The notes: generated by a model not told the origin, from the letters alone. A stretch of DNA of 64,000 nucleotides from Multifurca ochricompacta (GCA_022496185.1 WTXG01000007.1:740490-804489), one strand, 5' to 3'. Shown: positions 8,241-21,147, counted from the first letter of the stretch. A program made the numbers and translations.

Positions 8241-11200
8241 CTCGACCCCATCGGCCTGGGCAAGAGCACTCCATGTAACTTCTGTATACACTAGTCGTTT
8301 CAAATCGTTGAAAATACCAGTACATTTTGAAACCAAACAGAAGACGGCTGACAGACGGATATTGATCGACTCTGGAGCAACAGACAACTTCATTAGCCAA
8401 TGACTCCAGAGGACGCTAGGATTGGGGACACAGTTACTTCCCCAAGAAAAAAACATTTGGAACATAGATGGGACAGCTAACAAAGCTGGGAAAATCACAC
8501 ATTGCTGTGATTTAGAAGTACAGGTTGGGGAACGAACGAAACAGCTTCGCTTCCTCATCAGATCTAGGAGAGGAAGATATGGTTCTAGGATACCCATGGC
8601 TGGCAGCATTCGAACCCAAGATCAACTGGGCAGAGGCCACCATGGATAAAGATTTCTATCCAGTTATCATTACGTCCTTAGGATATGACTACGCTGCACG
8701 ACACCCTCTCACCCATGCTATTGTCATGGGATCGGCCGTCACCTGGAGTGACGTAGAACCTGTGGATCAGGTATACTGTTATGTTACGAAAGCATCGGAA
8801 CTGGCCCAGGCAGAGGCACAGAAGAACCCAGAAAGAACGTTTGAAGAGGTGGTCCCTACAGAATATCATCGACATTGGAAGGTCTTCTCGGAGGAAGAGT
8901 CACAACTTTCCCTCCCTCTCGACCTTGGGACCATGCTATTGATTTCGTCCCGGATGCCCCACGATCAGTAGACTGTAAGATCTATCCCCTATCACAGCCA
9001 GAAAAGGAAGCACTTTCTACCTTCCTGGAGGAACACCTAGCAAAAGGATACATACGACCTTCCAACTCGCCTTATGCATCACCCTTCTTTTTCATTAAAA
9101 AGAAGGACGGGAAACTGCGACCGGTACAGGATTACAGACGAATTAACGAACTCACGGTGAAAAATAACTACCCACTCCCTCTCATCTCAGAAATCATCGA
9201 CAAAATGCGCGATAAAGCCCTGTTTTCAAAAATGGACGTTCGTTGGGGATACAATAACATTCGTATCCGAGAAGGTGACCAGCCCAAAGCTGCCTTCAAG
9301 ACCAATCAAGGACTCTTTGAACCCAACGTTATGTTCTTTGGCTTGACGAACTCACCGGCAACCTTCCAGGCCATGATGAATCACATTTTCCGAGACCTGA
9401 TCCTCACAGAAGAGGTCGTGGTGTATATGGATGATATCCTGGTAGCTACGAAAGACGACATTCACCACCACCGAACCCGGGTTCACGAGGTACTAGAAAT
9501 TCTGGCGAAACATGACCTCTATTTGAAACCTGCCAAATGTTCCTTCGAACAAAAGACCGTTGAATATCTGGGTGTTATCCTGGAAGGGGGACAAGTGCGC
9601 ATGGACCCTGTAAAGGTGCAAGGCATTCGAGAATGGACCGCCCCTCAGTGTACCAAAGATGTCAGATCATTCATTGGATTTTGCAATTTCTACGACGCTT
9701 TGTCAAGGGATTTTGGCTATCGCCCGACCACTGAATGACTTGTTGAAAAAGGATGTGCCCTGGCACTGGGACGAACTACAACAGAAAGCATTTGACCAGA
9801 TAAAAGCAATTATCAGCTCTGAGCCAGTTCTTATCCAACCTGACCTGGCCAAACCCTTTGAACTAGAGGTTGATGCTTCCATGTATGCCAATGGTGCAGT
9901 CTTATCACAAAGAGATACTGGAGGGATTCTTCATCCCGTCGCATTCTACTCAGAAACGTTCTCATCGGCGGAAAGGAATTATGACATTTGGGACAGGGAA
10001 TTATTGGCTATTGTAAAAGCATTACGACATTGGCGACCATATCTGGCTGGATCTCCGCACAAAACTATCATCTATACAGACCACTCCAACCTTCTGTACT
10101 GGAGAGAACCGCACAAGATCAGCCGACGATAGCACAAGAAGTCTTGGAGCTTGAAGAATACAACTTCACGCTCAAGCACTTACCTGGAGCTCGTAATGCA
10201 CGAGCTGACGCCCTGTCCAGGCCAACCGGACGAGATGAAGGGGAAAACGACAATGACAATATCATCGTTTTGCCAGAAGATGTCTTTGCGAAAACCGCTG
10301 TCGTCAGCCTCCACGACATGGATCTATGGGCTCAAGTAACACAGAACATGAACCAGGAATTGTGCAAATCCTGGGTGGAGCCGCATAACATAAAAATGAA
10401 AGACGGCCTCTGGTGGAAAGACGGCGATCGATTGGTTGTCACTGGTGGCGACAACATTAAGAGGGGGGTGATTCATTTTCACCACGACCTTCCCTCTGCA
10501 GGACACCCCGGAATTGCAAACACCTACGCCCTTGCCAAACGAGATTACTGGTGGCCAAACATGAAAAAGGATGTTGAAGCATATGTCAAAGGATGCGCAG
10601 AATGCCAAGCAAACAAAGTAAACACTCACCCAAGACCACCAGCACTCTCACCCATTACACCAATCGCAACAGCTCCCTTCCAGACCATCGCCATGGACTT
10701 CATTGTCAAACTCCCACAGTCACAAGGATACGACTCGATACTCACCATTACGGACCACAACTATTCAAAGGCTGCCCTCTTCATCCCCTGTAACGAGACA
10801 ATATCAGCGAAGGAGTTGCGAAACTCTACCTGGATCATGTCTACTGGCATTATGGACTGCCGCAGAAGATCATTTCTGACCGAGACCCACGATTTGCTTC
10901 CATGTTCACACGAGCCCTCTGTAAACATCTCGACATCCAACAGAACATTTCTACCGCATACCACCCCCAGACGGACGGACAGTCGGAGCAAACAAATCAA
11001 TGGCTAGAACAATACCTTCGATTTTGGTGTAACGAACGACAGAACGACTGGGCAGAATGGCTAGCGACAGCTGAGTTTGCACACAATAGTTGGCCAAATG
11101 GAACGACGAAGACCACTCCTTTCTCTCTTATTATGGGGTGGAACCCTCGCACTACATGGACAGACAAACCCACGAATGTACCATCTGTGACACAGCGTAT

Positions 11201-11792
11201 CGGCCAATGGGAAGAAATACGGGAATCGGCCAGTAGAAACCTTCAGAAGGCCAAAAGACCCTAGCCAAGAAGCCTACTAGGTTTACGCCCTACCAGGTTG
11301 GAGATCAAGTCTGGCTAGAAGGGCGCAATATCCATACGTCACACCCAACGGCAAAATTAGCTCCCAGACGCCACAGCCCCTTTGTAATTGAACAGAAGCT
11401 GTCAGACATTACGTACAAGCTCACATTACCCGCCACCTGGAAGATACACCCCTCTTCCATGCTAGCCTTCTAACGCCATACAAAGAAACCGCCATTCACG
11501 GACGGAACTTTCCCAGACCCCCTCCTGACCTCGTTGATGGCAAACTGGAGTGGGAAGTAGAATGTATTGCCGATGCAAAATGGAAGGGTGAGGATGTAAT
11601 CGGAAGCTCCACTACCTGATCAAATGGAAGGGATTCCCAGATCCCGACAACTTGTGGGAACCTGCTGCGGATGTCTTTGCGCCCAAACTTATCGAAGACT
11701 TCTATAGACGCCACCCAGAAGCAGATAAAGAGCCAGAGAAAATACGAGTTGCTGAACTGCTCTCTCCCCCACAACTGACCAGAAATTCACCC
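8233..11792 (+). pseudogene. Gypsy G1 pol: protease, RT, RNase H, integrase, chromodomain
   Basis: Protease active site DSGA at 8368-8379 (ILIDSGATDNF). A TGA follows at 8401 where G4 has AGA (Arg). A one-base loss near 8568 shifts the frame. RT runs about 9000-9560 with KMDVRWGYNNIRI and catalytic YMDD at 9424-9435. RNase H ([31 protein letters not shown]) runs about 9860-10130, reached through a frameshift near 9690, and is cut by a one-base loss near 10130. Integrase has the HHCC zinc motif (HHDLPSAGHPG...CAECQ, about 10480-10605), the first catalytic Asp in AMDFIVKL (10696), and further frameshifts near 10810 and 11255. Chromodomain about 11540-11710 (LIKWKGFPD, frameshift at about 11590). 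ORF3 follows without an intervening stop in the parent frame. Confidence 0.88.
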
Positions 11793-12970
11793 ATGCCACC
11801 GTCCAAGATCCACGCCTCTGCCGCCATCGATGCGTTTCCCTACTTACTCCTGTGCATCCTCCTTCTCACCCACTTTCTCCTATTGACTACAATGCGACCG
11901 CCCAAGTGGCCCAAGGGGACAGAATCATCGACGTCGATGAAGATTTTAATCTGCCCGAACACCCCCATCCCAACGACCTGATCGATGTGGACTTCGGCGA
12001 CGAATCCCCCGAATTTCCTTTCTTCCCCAATGACCCCAACTCCCAGTTTATTTCCCGCTCATGATCCCATCGTCCAAGAACGACAGCACCACGGAGGTGG
12101 CCAAGTATATTTATTACACCAATGAAGGTATGGACATAGCTGGGTGTTTGGAAAAGGAGGGCCTGTCTATGGGGCCCCAGTGTACCTCGAGGAGAAAAAC
12201 GTCGGCAACTTCACTATGTCCTAGGGCCCAAGCATTTGCAACACCTCTCGGCCCATGACCCATGCGCCTTCGCGATTAATGAAGTGCTCCGTGACCTACG
12301 AATGCCACGACTGACCACCAAGATTGCATGACTCCGCAAGTTCCAGGCACTTCGAGACAATTTAGAGATGCAGCATCGCAACTATGAACGACAGATGGTA
12401 AAAATTAATTGGGGGTTTTTGACATAGAGCACCACCTGGCGAGCATCAGGACGAGGTTGGAACAAGGAGAGGCATACCAGACTATTTCCGAACAGTACGC
12501 CGATATTTTTGCGCGACCACTTCCTTGTCGCCGCCTCGACCTTGCACCCGGCTTAACCCTCACTGCCTCAAAATGCCGCGCCTCCATGAAAACCCCGATG
12601 GCAAGCTTTGCTGGCACTGCAACAGCAAGTATCATCTAGCTGGTGCTGCCCTAAGCCGCGAAATGTGCGACACTGTCAAAGTACTCGCACTGGAGTCACC
12701 AATGCTGTTCCGATGACTCACGCAGGCCCCCACTGTCCAGAACCCCTCAGGGTGGTGCGGCAAATGTCTCTCTCACAACGCCGGACATCGAGAAATCGAC
12801 TGTCATGTTTACGACGGCTGCTTTTGCTGTGGGAGACAGGGGCCCTACAGTTTTCTACGAACACATGTTTGCCCCACAGACGAAGAAAAGGAGAACTATG
12901 ATGCGGATCACTACACCGTAGCCGATGACTACCTCTCCTTGGTCCAAGATGACATGGTATGCCAATCTAG
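11793..12970 (+). pseudogene. Gypsy G1 ORF3 (zinc-knuckle protein), heavily frameshifted
   Basis: ATG at 11793 (MPPSKIHASAAIDAF) matches the conserved ORF3 start of G3 and G4. Fragments of every block are present: SPEFPFFPND, KYIYYTNEGMDIAGCLEK, YADIFARPLP, CWHCNSKYH, CGKCLSHNAGHREIDC, then the acidic end to TAG 12968-12970. At least five small indels disrupt it. See G3 (36761-37951) for the intact domain layout. Confidence 0.75.
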
Positions 12971-13001
12971 CTGGCTCTGCTAGGACTTAGAAGAGGGGTA
13001 A

Positions 13002-13590
13002 TGTTACAAACCCTGCTGCGTCGTCTGTTTCCTTTTTCCATCACGTGACATGCTGTTGACTCAGTTTGCCCCTTCGTTGACCGTGTTGTGACTTCCTTTG
13101 CACATATTTGTTCCTTATCTTTGACCCGAGGCTGTGCTTATCTCTGACTCATACTTACATCAGAACGCTCACATATTTTCCCACCAGAATCACGACTATA
13201 CCAGATTCGTCTACGTATATTCTCACCTGGCCCACTTGACCCTTCCCTCTTTGGATACATTACGACTTTGTTGATACGCCGAGTATGATACTCCGATTCA
13301 GACTCCGATCTCTATTACGTATATAAGGCCTGCCTAGATAGCCTGTATGCCTTAGACTCAACTTCTTAATCGACTTGGTGCATTACCTTCTGGGTGATTC
13401 CTAAGACCCGACTCTTGAATCGTCTCAGTGCTTTTGGCACTCTTCCGCTCAACGATACTAAGGGATTAGCTCCTTGGTACCGACTCCTCACCCGAACTCC
13501 GTACACTTGAAAGACAGTGTACACCTGACTTCGTAGTTTCACTATGCGACTTATCACACGTCGTGACAAACGCCCGCACCAGGCGTTACA
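13002..13590 (+). repeat. 3' LTR of G1 with polypurine tract
   Basis: TGTTACAAACC...CAGGCGTTACA, 589 bp. The polypurine tract AGAAGAGGGGTAA is at 12989-13001. The right TSD is CCTCC. Confidence 0.95.
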
Positions 13591-14533
13591 CCTCCCTAAT
13601 AAAATCATATCTGACCAGGACACCTGCTTTACATCGACATTTGCAAGGGCTCTGTGCAGGACATTAGGCATCACACAAAACATATCCATGGCATATCACC
13701 CACAGACTGACAGGCAGTCAGAACGGACGAATCAATGGTTAGAACAGTACCTCTGATTCTGGTGTAATAAACGACAAGATGACTGGGCGAAGTGGCTCTC
13801 CACCACAGAGTTCACTCACAACTCATGGCCCAATGGGACAACAAAAGCCACTCCCTTTTCCCTTATCATGGGCTGGACCCACGAACCACATGGGCTGATA
13901 AGCCTACCAATGTCCCATCAGTAACCCAACAAATCGACCAATGGAAAGAACTACATCAATCAGCCAATGAAAACCTGTTGAAGGCGCAGCAACTTCTATC
14001 TGCACAGCCAAGCAAGTTCACACCTTATCGGACCAATGACTGGGTATGGCTCGAGGGAAAGAACATTCATATGTCACACCCCACAGCCAAATTAGCACCC
14101 CAACGTCATGGACCCTTCCAGATCAAACAGAAGCTGTCAGACATATCTTACGAATTGCAATTACCCCTACAATGGAAGATCCATCCCATCTTCCATGCCA
14201 AGCTGTTAACCCCGTATAAGGAAACTTCGATTCATGGGGAGAACTTCCCAAGACCCCCACCTGACCTTATCGACAGAGAAGTGGAATGGGAAGTGGAGTG
14301 CATTCTAGACTCAGTATGAAAAGGCCAAGGGCGCAAACTGCACTACCTAGTCAAGTGGAAAGGATTCCCTGACTCTGACAGCTCATGGGAACCCATCGGG
14401 AATATCTTTGCACTGGCTCTTATCAAAGAATTCCACTTACGACATCCTCAAGTGCCTGGAGAAAGTTAAATAGCAGTGACTCATGACCCAATCCATCTCC
14501 CAGAACAATGCTCCCCAAGCAACGTCCTAAATC

Positions 14534-15727
14534 ATGAACTCCTCCCTTATTGCTGCCTCTGCTGCTGTCAATGCTTTCACTGCCACTCACATGGTTGTCG
14601 AAGCCTTCCCCTCTGCTCATCCCTCGACTTGTCCCTCCTCCCCCATTGATTACGAGGCTGCTGCGGAGCGAGTCAAGACTCAGTCACCCAACCCTGACGA
14701 TGACTTCACTCACTCAGAAGAACCCCACCCGAACGACCTCCTTGACATGGAACAGGACAACGACATCCCAGAATTCCCCTTCTTCACCAATAACCCAAAC
14801 TCATCTATGTACTTCCCGCTCGAGATCACCATGGCGGATGGAAGTAAAGCCATAGCTAAGTACATCTTCTATACCAATGGAGGGATGGACATTGCAGGAT
14901 GTATGAAGAAAGGGGGGCCTGTCTATGGGGCCCCAGTCTACTTGGAAGAAAGGTATACAGGCCGACTCCACCATACCATGAGTGATGAGCAACTGGGGCA
15001 TCTCGCAGCTGATGACCCTTGGGCGTTTGCAATCGACAAGGTTATGAACGATATGTGTCTCCCATGCCTTAAAGCCGAAGTAATGAGACTGCGAAAAACC
15101 CTTACACTGTGAACGACACTCAATAATCAGTACTGCGAATACACCAAGCAGATGACAAGACTTATGAGAGGGATGTTCCAAGTAGAGCAGGAGTTGACAG
15201 AGATTCAGAAAAGGCTGGAGAAAGGAGATGCGTATCAAACCATTGCCGAAAGGTACGCAGACACCTATGCACGACCCCTTCTGCCACAATCGTTAGGAGC
15301 AGCGCCAACATTACTGCCAAACCGACTCGAGATGCCATGTATGCATGAAAACCCCCAAGGAGAAACATGCTGGCATTGTGATAGCAAGTATCACATCAGC
15401 TGGAATTGCCTGCTCAACCACAAATGGTGCCACCACTGTTGAAGCAACATGCATTGGAGTCACTTCTGTATCTTCCACCACCTTGGCATCGCTCTGACGA
15501 TTGTCAACCCCTTGGGGTGGTGCGGCAAGTGTCTGCAACACAACGCGGGGCATCGAGAGCTCAATTGCCCAGTCCATGACATGTGCCCCCAATGTGGACG
15601 ACGAGGCCCATATGGCTTCTTGCACACTCACCAATGTGCTGCAGAAGAAACCTACACCATAGGGGATCGCAACTTGGCGGATGACTATGTGGACTTGGTC
15701 CAGGATGATGATGGTGCGCGTTTCTAG
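14534..15727 (+). pseudogene. Gypsy G0 ORF3 (zinc-knuckle protein), two premature stops
   Basis: The ATG at 14534 (MNSSLIAASAAVNAFTA) is separated from the Pol stop by 64 bases. One frame runs through to TAG 15725-15727 (about 397 codons) with only two TGA stops: near 15112 (relatives have Arg CGC/CGA) and near 15441, inside the second knuckle. Blocks: NDIPEFPFFTNNPNS, IAKYIFYTNGGMDIAGCMKK, GAPVYLEERYTGRLHH, helical MRGMFQVEQELTEIQKRLEK, then Cys/His motifs CWHCDSKYHISWNC, CHHC...HWSHFC, CGKCLQHNAGHRELNC and CPQCGRRGPYGFLHTHQC. Each fits a zinc-binding motif. It was probably an RNA- or DNA-binding protein of the element; function unproven. Confidence 0.8.
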
Positions 15728-15758
15728 CTGGGTCAGCTTGAGCCAGAAGAGGGGGTGA

Positions 15759-16350
15759 TGTTACAACCAGGACTGAGTAACCCCATTTTCTTCACCATTC
15801 CTAACTTAAATCCCTCTCTCCTGCCGACCCTTCACTTCTTGATCACATCCCCATCCTGGGACCCATCACATGCTTTACTCCCCTCCCTGTGACTGCCTTT
15901 GTACATATTGACTCGTTGTTTGTACTTGTTTATGTTTACCCTTATCTCCTTATCCCTCTATCTTTAAGACTGGACACTTACTTAATCCCCTATCAGAAGC
16001 CAGACTTTACGCCCTCTGCTTCCGTATATTCGGGCCCACCTGACTCCGTACTTCTTATCTCTAGACGCCCATTCAATTACATATATAAGTCTGCTGTAGC
16101 TATGCTGTAGACCTCAGACTTGACTTATTGAATACATCGGTGCTTGTCTTCTAGACATTTTCCTTTGAATCTCTGACTTGTCTGTCTCGGTGCTTTTGGC
16201 ATCTTTCCATTCAACATTGTCTTAGGGAACAGCCCCTTCGACTTTGACTCACCCCACTTGTACTCCAAGAGACCTTATTGGTTTCTTATCTGATTACGAA
16301 CAACATGCTGTCACACAAGTCGTGTGGAACGTCCTGCACTGGACGTAACA
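15759..16350 (+). repeat. 3' LTR of G0
   Basis: TGTTACAACCAGG...CACTGGACGTAACA with polypurine tract AGAAGAGGGGGTGA before it. TATA (TATATAAG) near 16081. It is the same LTR subfamily as G2 and the solo LTR at 61157-61749. Confidence 0.92.
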
Positions 16351-19300
16351 AAGAGACTCAAATCTGGCGACTGGGGAGAAGGTTTCGTTGAAGTCCACCC
16401 CCTCTATTTGGGTGAACCCTTTTGCTACAAGCCTAGCACGAAAGTGTCCATCTGCTTTCAATTTAAAGACCCACTTGGACTTTACAGCCTTTCTACCTTC
16501 AGGAAGGTCTTCAAGGCACCACACTTTAAGTTTTTCTAAGGCATCAATTTCATATTGACATGCCTCAAGCCAATCACTGGCATTATCAGACTCCATTGCT
16601 TCTTTAAAAGTGAGAGGATCCCTATAAGGCGATCCTGCAGCATTGAGTAGATCCATCTGACCAAGTCTGGAAGAACCCTGCACAAACTCTGCATTATCCT
16701 CATTGTAGAAGTGAGGATTCAGACAACGATTCCGATTGGGTCGTGCAGTATCCAAGTCTAAATCATCTTGGATTGCCCTATCTTGTCATTCAGAGTGTGG
16801 ACTTGTCCTCTGAAAATTAGGTTGAGGAAGTCTGCCTGCAATCCTTTCTGATTTTCTGATTGCTTGGGTTCTCTTGGGAGGGGAGGATGGTTCCATGACT
16901 TGTGATGGAGGGGTCTGATATATAGTCTGAGGTTGTGTGGTGTCTACATTACATGTGGGTGTGGTAGGCTGTGGTGGTAATTGAGGAGGTACAATGTCCT
17001 CCTGTTCCTCTTCCAGGTCTTCCTCATCTTGAGGAGCCTCAGGAACATGTGTAGCGGTTGCTGGTGGTGGTTGGACATTGCCACCAGGTATAGTAAATGA
17101 GCCACCTTCACTAGGTTGCTCTATTGGTTTGTCTGCTCTGCTGTCCTTCACAGAGTGGGATGGGAAGGATCTCTCATCAAATGCAACATCTTGTGAAGAG
17201 ATGAGAGACTGGATATGACTATCCCAAAGTGTATAGCCCTTAGAAGTGGGCTCATATCCAACAAAGACGGCTTCCCTAGCTTTGGGATCTAATTTATGCC
17301 GCTTGCCCTCTGGAACATGATAATAGGCTTTGCAACCAAAGACCTTAAAATACGAGACATCTGGTTTGTTCCCAACCAGAAGCTCAAGTGGAGTTTTCCA
17401 CTTATTAGAATGGATGGAGTTCTGTTATATATATGACATGCTGTCTCAACAGCACACTCCCAAAAACCAAGAGACAGGCCAGCATTGTGCAGCATGCTAG
17501 TGCCTTTTTCCATAATGGTTCTGTTGAATCTCTCAGCCCTTCCATTCTGTTGTGGACTATATGGCATCGTAAGTTTATGCTCTATGCCAAAATCTTCAAG
17601 TGTTGCCTTCAGTGCCTTGTTCACATACTCACCACCACGATCTGTGTGAAGACACTTGATTTTGTGATTAAATTTATTTTCAAGTAGTGTCTTCAGTTTA
17701 TTAAAAACTGGTGTAAACAGATCTTTAGACTTCATTGGAACAATTAAAGCGTATCTGCTAAAATTGTCCAAGAAGGTGGCAAAGTATAGATTCTCTTGTA
17801 TTGAACTGCACTGCAAGGGACCTACAAGATCACTATGAAGGATCTCAAGGGGGGCTGATGTGTGCTTTGAAGATGGGGGAAATGGAAGACAATGGGACTT
17901 GCCCATTTCACAGCCATAACATGGCTTGTCTTCCACTTGGCTATTATTAATTCTGAGGCCTTTAACCGCCTCAGGAGCATATCTTTTTAGGGCTTCTTTA
18001 GACATATGGCCCATTCTTTGATGCCAGATTTCTAGTGAGGCAGATGCAGATGCATGGATACTATTTAGGACATGTTTGCCTAGTACCCAATACAATTTGC
18101 CAAACTTCCATGCTTCCACTATAATGTTATTGCCATATTTTATTGTTGCCTTCTTATTATCAAAGAACACAGTTGCACCTTTTTCTACTAGGGCACTGGC
18201 AGAGAGAATTTTATGTCCTCCAGGCATGTGGAGCACATTGCTCAATTCCAAGTCAAAACCTTGATCAGTCCTGATGACCACAGTGCCAACTCCACTTGTT
18301 TTGACTATGGAGTTGTCACCTAGTGATACTTCATGGGTGGTGTTGATTTTATATGTATCAAAATCTTCAAGGTTGGGACTGAAATGAGCTGTTGCTCCAC
18401 TATCAAGCATCCAATAATCTGAGTTGGTATCCAGATTATAGGTGTGAACATAAAGGCGAATGCGAGGTGCTTCATGCACCTCCTCTATTTTGCCATTCCC
18501 ATTAACTACGGTGGCTATAGTATTTACATGTTGGGCCTCAGCCCTCTTCTTGTTCCCTGCCTTGCCCTTTTTGGCATTCTCCAGGTCCTTCTTCTTCTTT
18601 GCACAAGCGTTGGACTTGTGTCCAGGCTTTTGACAATAGAAGCAGACCACCCCTTGTGAACCAGGGGCAGCAGCAGGAAGTGGTGATAAATTTGTATTTT
18701 TTGGTTTTGATTTGACAGGTGCAGCCTTAGATAGGACTGCACTACCACTTCCCAAGGGACCAGCCAGCCGACTTTCCTCATTTAGGAACCTCTGCACAAG
18801 GTCCTGAGGAGAGAGTCGCTCTGGATCGCCAGAGGCCAGTATAGAGCAGGCGATGGCACTGTAGGAGTCTGGGAGAGCCTTCAACAATATGAAGCTCATC
18901 TGGAGGTCATTGACCTCCATCCCATTCTCCCTAAGGTACTCCTGGCATCCAGAACCTTTTGTAATTGGGTTCTGAATGTCTGTCCTTCATCAAGACGGAA
19001 GGACACCAGGGCAAGCCACAAATTATATGTGGCCATGCTACCTACAGAGCCATATAGCCGCTCCAACTTATTATACTTCTCACTAAGAGAAGGATAATTG
19101 GCATCAGAAGCTACTTGGGAGTAGACTTCTTGGGTTACATTAAGAAAGAGGAGGCCTATGAGCATTTCCTCTTCTGCCATCCATTCCCTAAGGATGGGGT
19201 CAATTACTTCTTTCTGCATCTTCTCCTTTTCCTCCTTGTCCTCTGGGAGGAGGGGCATGTCAGGGTAAGGCGTAATAATGTGCCTCCTGAGCCTGTTCAT

Positions 19301-19399
19301 CCTCAAGAGGGCGTTAAAGTTGGCAGACCAAACCTGCCAGTTGGACCCATTGAGGCACTCCATCTTGGAGGAGGGAGGGAAGACGATTGAAGACGGCAT
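16351..19399 (-). pseudogene. Copia C2 gag-pol, N-terminal part (gag, protease, integrase, start of RT)
   Basis: ATG at 19399 (MPSSIVFPPSSKMECL). Gag carries the helical Copia Gag domain (WQVWSANFNALLRMN, TYNLWLALVSFRLDEG). A one-G loss near 18937 shifts the frame relative to C3. It continues in an open stretch 18920-17289 with zinc knuckle CFYCQKPGHKSNAC, protease WMLDSGATAHF and integrase: zinc motif ending CYGCEMGKSHC, catalytic Asp in LHSDLVG, Asp in HTDRGGEY, Glu in NGRAERFNR. A frameshift near 17425 ends it. A proline/glutamate-rich linker (about 17150-16790) and the RT start (VKSKWVFKLKAD, VDFNETFSPVAR) follow before G0 interrupts. RT and RNase H are outside the window. Confidence 0.87.
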
Positions 19400-20343
19400 T
19401 TTTGAGATGTTTTGAGTGAAGTGTTCCTGGTTCCAAGGAGCAGTTAGAACCAGTGCCCAGGTCTTGCTTAAGAGTGCCACCCCATACTGTGGCGCTATGC
19501 TTCAGAACCTAAGAAGGTCCTGCCTCTGTTGTGCAACTTTCTAGGTATAGTAAAGCTGTCTAGCGCAATCCTGTAACTAGACATAAGCTCTGGTAGACTA
19601 GCCAGAGTGTCTAGTGTAAACAAGACTGGGAGTCATGTCATGGAGGAGCCAACCGCAAGTTCCATTAGAGACAAAGGGTGTATAGCCCTTCCTCTAATGC
19701 TGGTGGTGGAGTCCATGATTAAGCCCTAGATGATTGGGGCCATGACTGAGTAGACTATTAGGTTTCCTCTGGTGGGGTGAACCCCCACAACATGGCAGCA
19801 AATACTCCTGCCCAGAGACAAAACCTTCTAGCTACTATGTAAAGACTATAGTAGTGCAGCCTACTTGTATTGAGCCCAAGTGTCATGGGAGTGACTACCC
19901 ATGCCTTGTTCTAGACCCTAAACCCTACCTGCAGGTTGCTAAACCTGGCTTATGGATCAAGCCAAGCATTAACTGGACTTAAAGCCACAAGCTTCTGGCT
20001 ATAGGCCTACTAAAACTATCTATGGGATGAAAACCCAGCTACAACTAAGAAATTACTAATACCCAGTGTGCACTCAAGGAGCTCAAGGTGTTTCACCCGC
20101 TTAGGGTCCCTCATCACCTTTGCAAGAACCCTGAAGGGCTAGCCAAACAGTTCAGGATGAGCAGTAAACTGCATCATCCTGTGGGGTGTTAAGGTGCACA
20201 GACAGTAAATAGGAAAGCTCACAGGAAGAAGCTGGTGGGAAAGACTTTGAAGCTTTTGTGAGCTTGATGTGCGAAAAGCGAGTTGGGCTGTATAATGAAC
20301 AAAGGGAATTATTCAGTCAGTATGAGCAGCAGGGCCCATAACC
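19400..20343 (-). other. Copia C2 5' leader, about 0.94 kb, non-coding
   Basis: No ORF of interest on either strand. It is collinear with the C3 leader (48004-48595 plus 56120-56469) at high similarity. It contains the primer-binding site at its LTR end. Confidence 0.7.
20332..20343 (-). other. Copia C2 primer-binding site (half-tRNA type)
   Basis: Minus strand reads GGTTATGGGCCC next to the LTR. It complements the anticodon stem-loop of initiator tRNA-Met (allowing one G-U), the arrangement of Drosophila copia. C3 has the same site at 56458-56469. Confidence 0.6.
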
Positions 20344-20852
20344 TGTCAAACAATCATGCTGCTGGTTATACTAACTGTGGTTAGTAGTGTGTTAGGCTAG
20401 AAAGACAAGTATACTTCAGAGGTTAGAAGAAACTCTATTAACTATACTACTGACCTAGAAAGACAAGTATCTACAAGAGACATTAGTCAAAGGAAAGTAG
20501 AAAGTATAGTATGACTTACACTTCAGAGGTTAGAAGAAACTCTGAAGTGAAAGAGACAAAACAGACACCCTTATATACCCATAGGATACAGGGGAAATGG
20601 TCTGTGCACACTGGGAATAAGTCCACAAGTGCTGGACAATAAACAGAGAGGGATAAAGGCCATTGGCCAAAGAGATATCACATGCTTACTGTGCATTACT
20701 AAGGTCATCACTAATCAGCTGAGTAAGGTGAGAAAGAAATGTAATAAAGATATCATAAAAAGTCCGAAACTCCGGAACCTAATCTAATCTTATCTACAGC
20801 TAAAGTGATCCTTAGATGCCTGAAGCATCTCCAGACACGTCCCGTGTCAACA
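20344..20852 (-). repeat. 5' LTR of Copia C2
   Basis: Plus strand TGTCAAACAATCATGC...CCCGTGTCAACA, 509 bp, TATA region near 20574. Same family as the C3 LTRs. Confidence 0.88.
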
Positions 20853-21147
20853 CAGATAAATTGTCACAAATGCATCACAAACCATCACATCAACAAAAGG
20901 CATTCATGATACTTAGGATTAGGGCATAGCACAAGTCCAGGTAACTCGTGAGTTTTTTGAGTAGAGCCATGGGAAAACTCATGGGTATTGATACTCACAG
21001 ATCCAGGTGATCCATGGGAAAATACTCATGCAGATCCAGGTATTGATTATGGCACCCCAGGTACCCACACAGGTACTCACGGAATACTCATGGGAATATT
21101 ATTATATAAAATTATTTTTTTACTAGGCTCCTCAAGCTAGAATAGAA

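Larger units (their letters stand above)
6091..13590 (+). mobile_element. Ty3/Gypsy chromovirus G1, full length (7.5 kb)
   Basis: LTRs at 6091-6684 and 13002-13590, TSD CCTCC at 6086-6090 and 13591-13595. Order: LTR, self-primer site, gag, pol (PR, RT, RNase H, IN, chromodomain), ORF3, polypurine tract (12989-13001), LTR. It is structurally complete but coding-dead through many frameshifts and stops. Confidence 0.95.
5985..14469 (+). pseudogene. Gypsy G0 pol: integrase and chromodomain, split by G1 insertion
   Basis: The left fragment reads DCSKAALFIPCRETITAEGVVKLYLDHVYHHYG, which is the integrase catalytic core. After G1 it resumes at 13591 with the second catalytic aspartate (KIISDQDTCF) and the Q-x-D-R-Q-S-E stretch holding the glutamate. 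Then come the GPF/Y-type region (APQRHGPFQIKQ), IFHAKLLTPYKE and a chromodomain at about 14280-14450 (WEVECILDS, a TGA near 14317, YLVKWKGFPDSDSSWEP). A further in-frame TGA is at 13755-13757 where relatives have CGA. A one-base deletion near 13880 shifts the frame. Pol stops at TAA 14467-14469; ORF3 starts separately at 14534. Confidence 0.82.
5985..16350 (+). mobile_element. Ty3/Gypsy element G0, 3' part, split by G1
   Basis: Integrase segment 5985-6090, then G1 (6091-13590), then integrase to 3' LTR (13591-16350). The CCTCC on both sides of G1 is part of the G0 integrase gene. After the LTR end at 16350, AAGAG continues a reverse-strand Copia pol (C2), so G0 lies in C2. Confidence 0.88.
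16351..20852 (-). mobile_element. Ty1/Copia element C2, 5' part, reverse strand
   Basis: Read on the minus strand: 5' LTR (20852-20344), primer site, long leader, gag-pol to the point where G0 is inserted (16351). The rest lies left of the window. Its right TSD CAGAT (20853-20857) is in the old element H2c. Confidence 0.87.
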
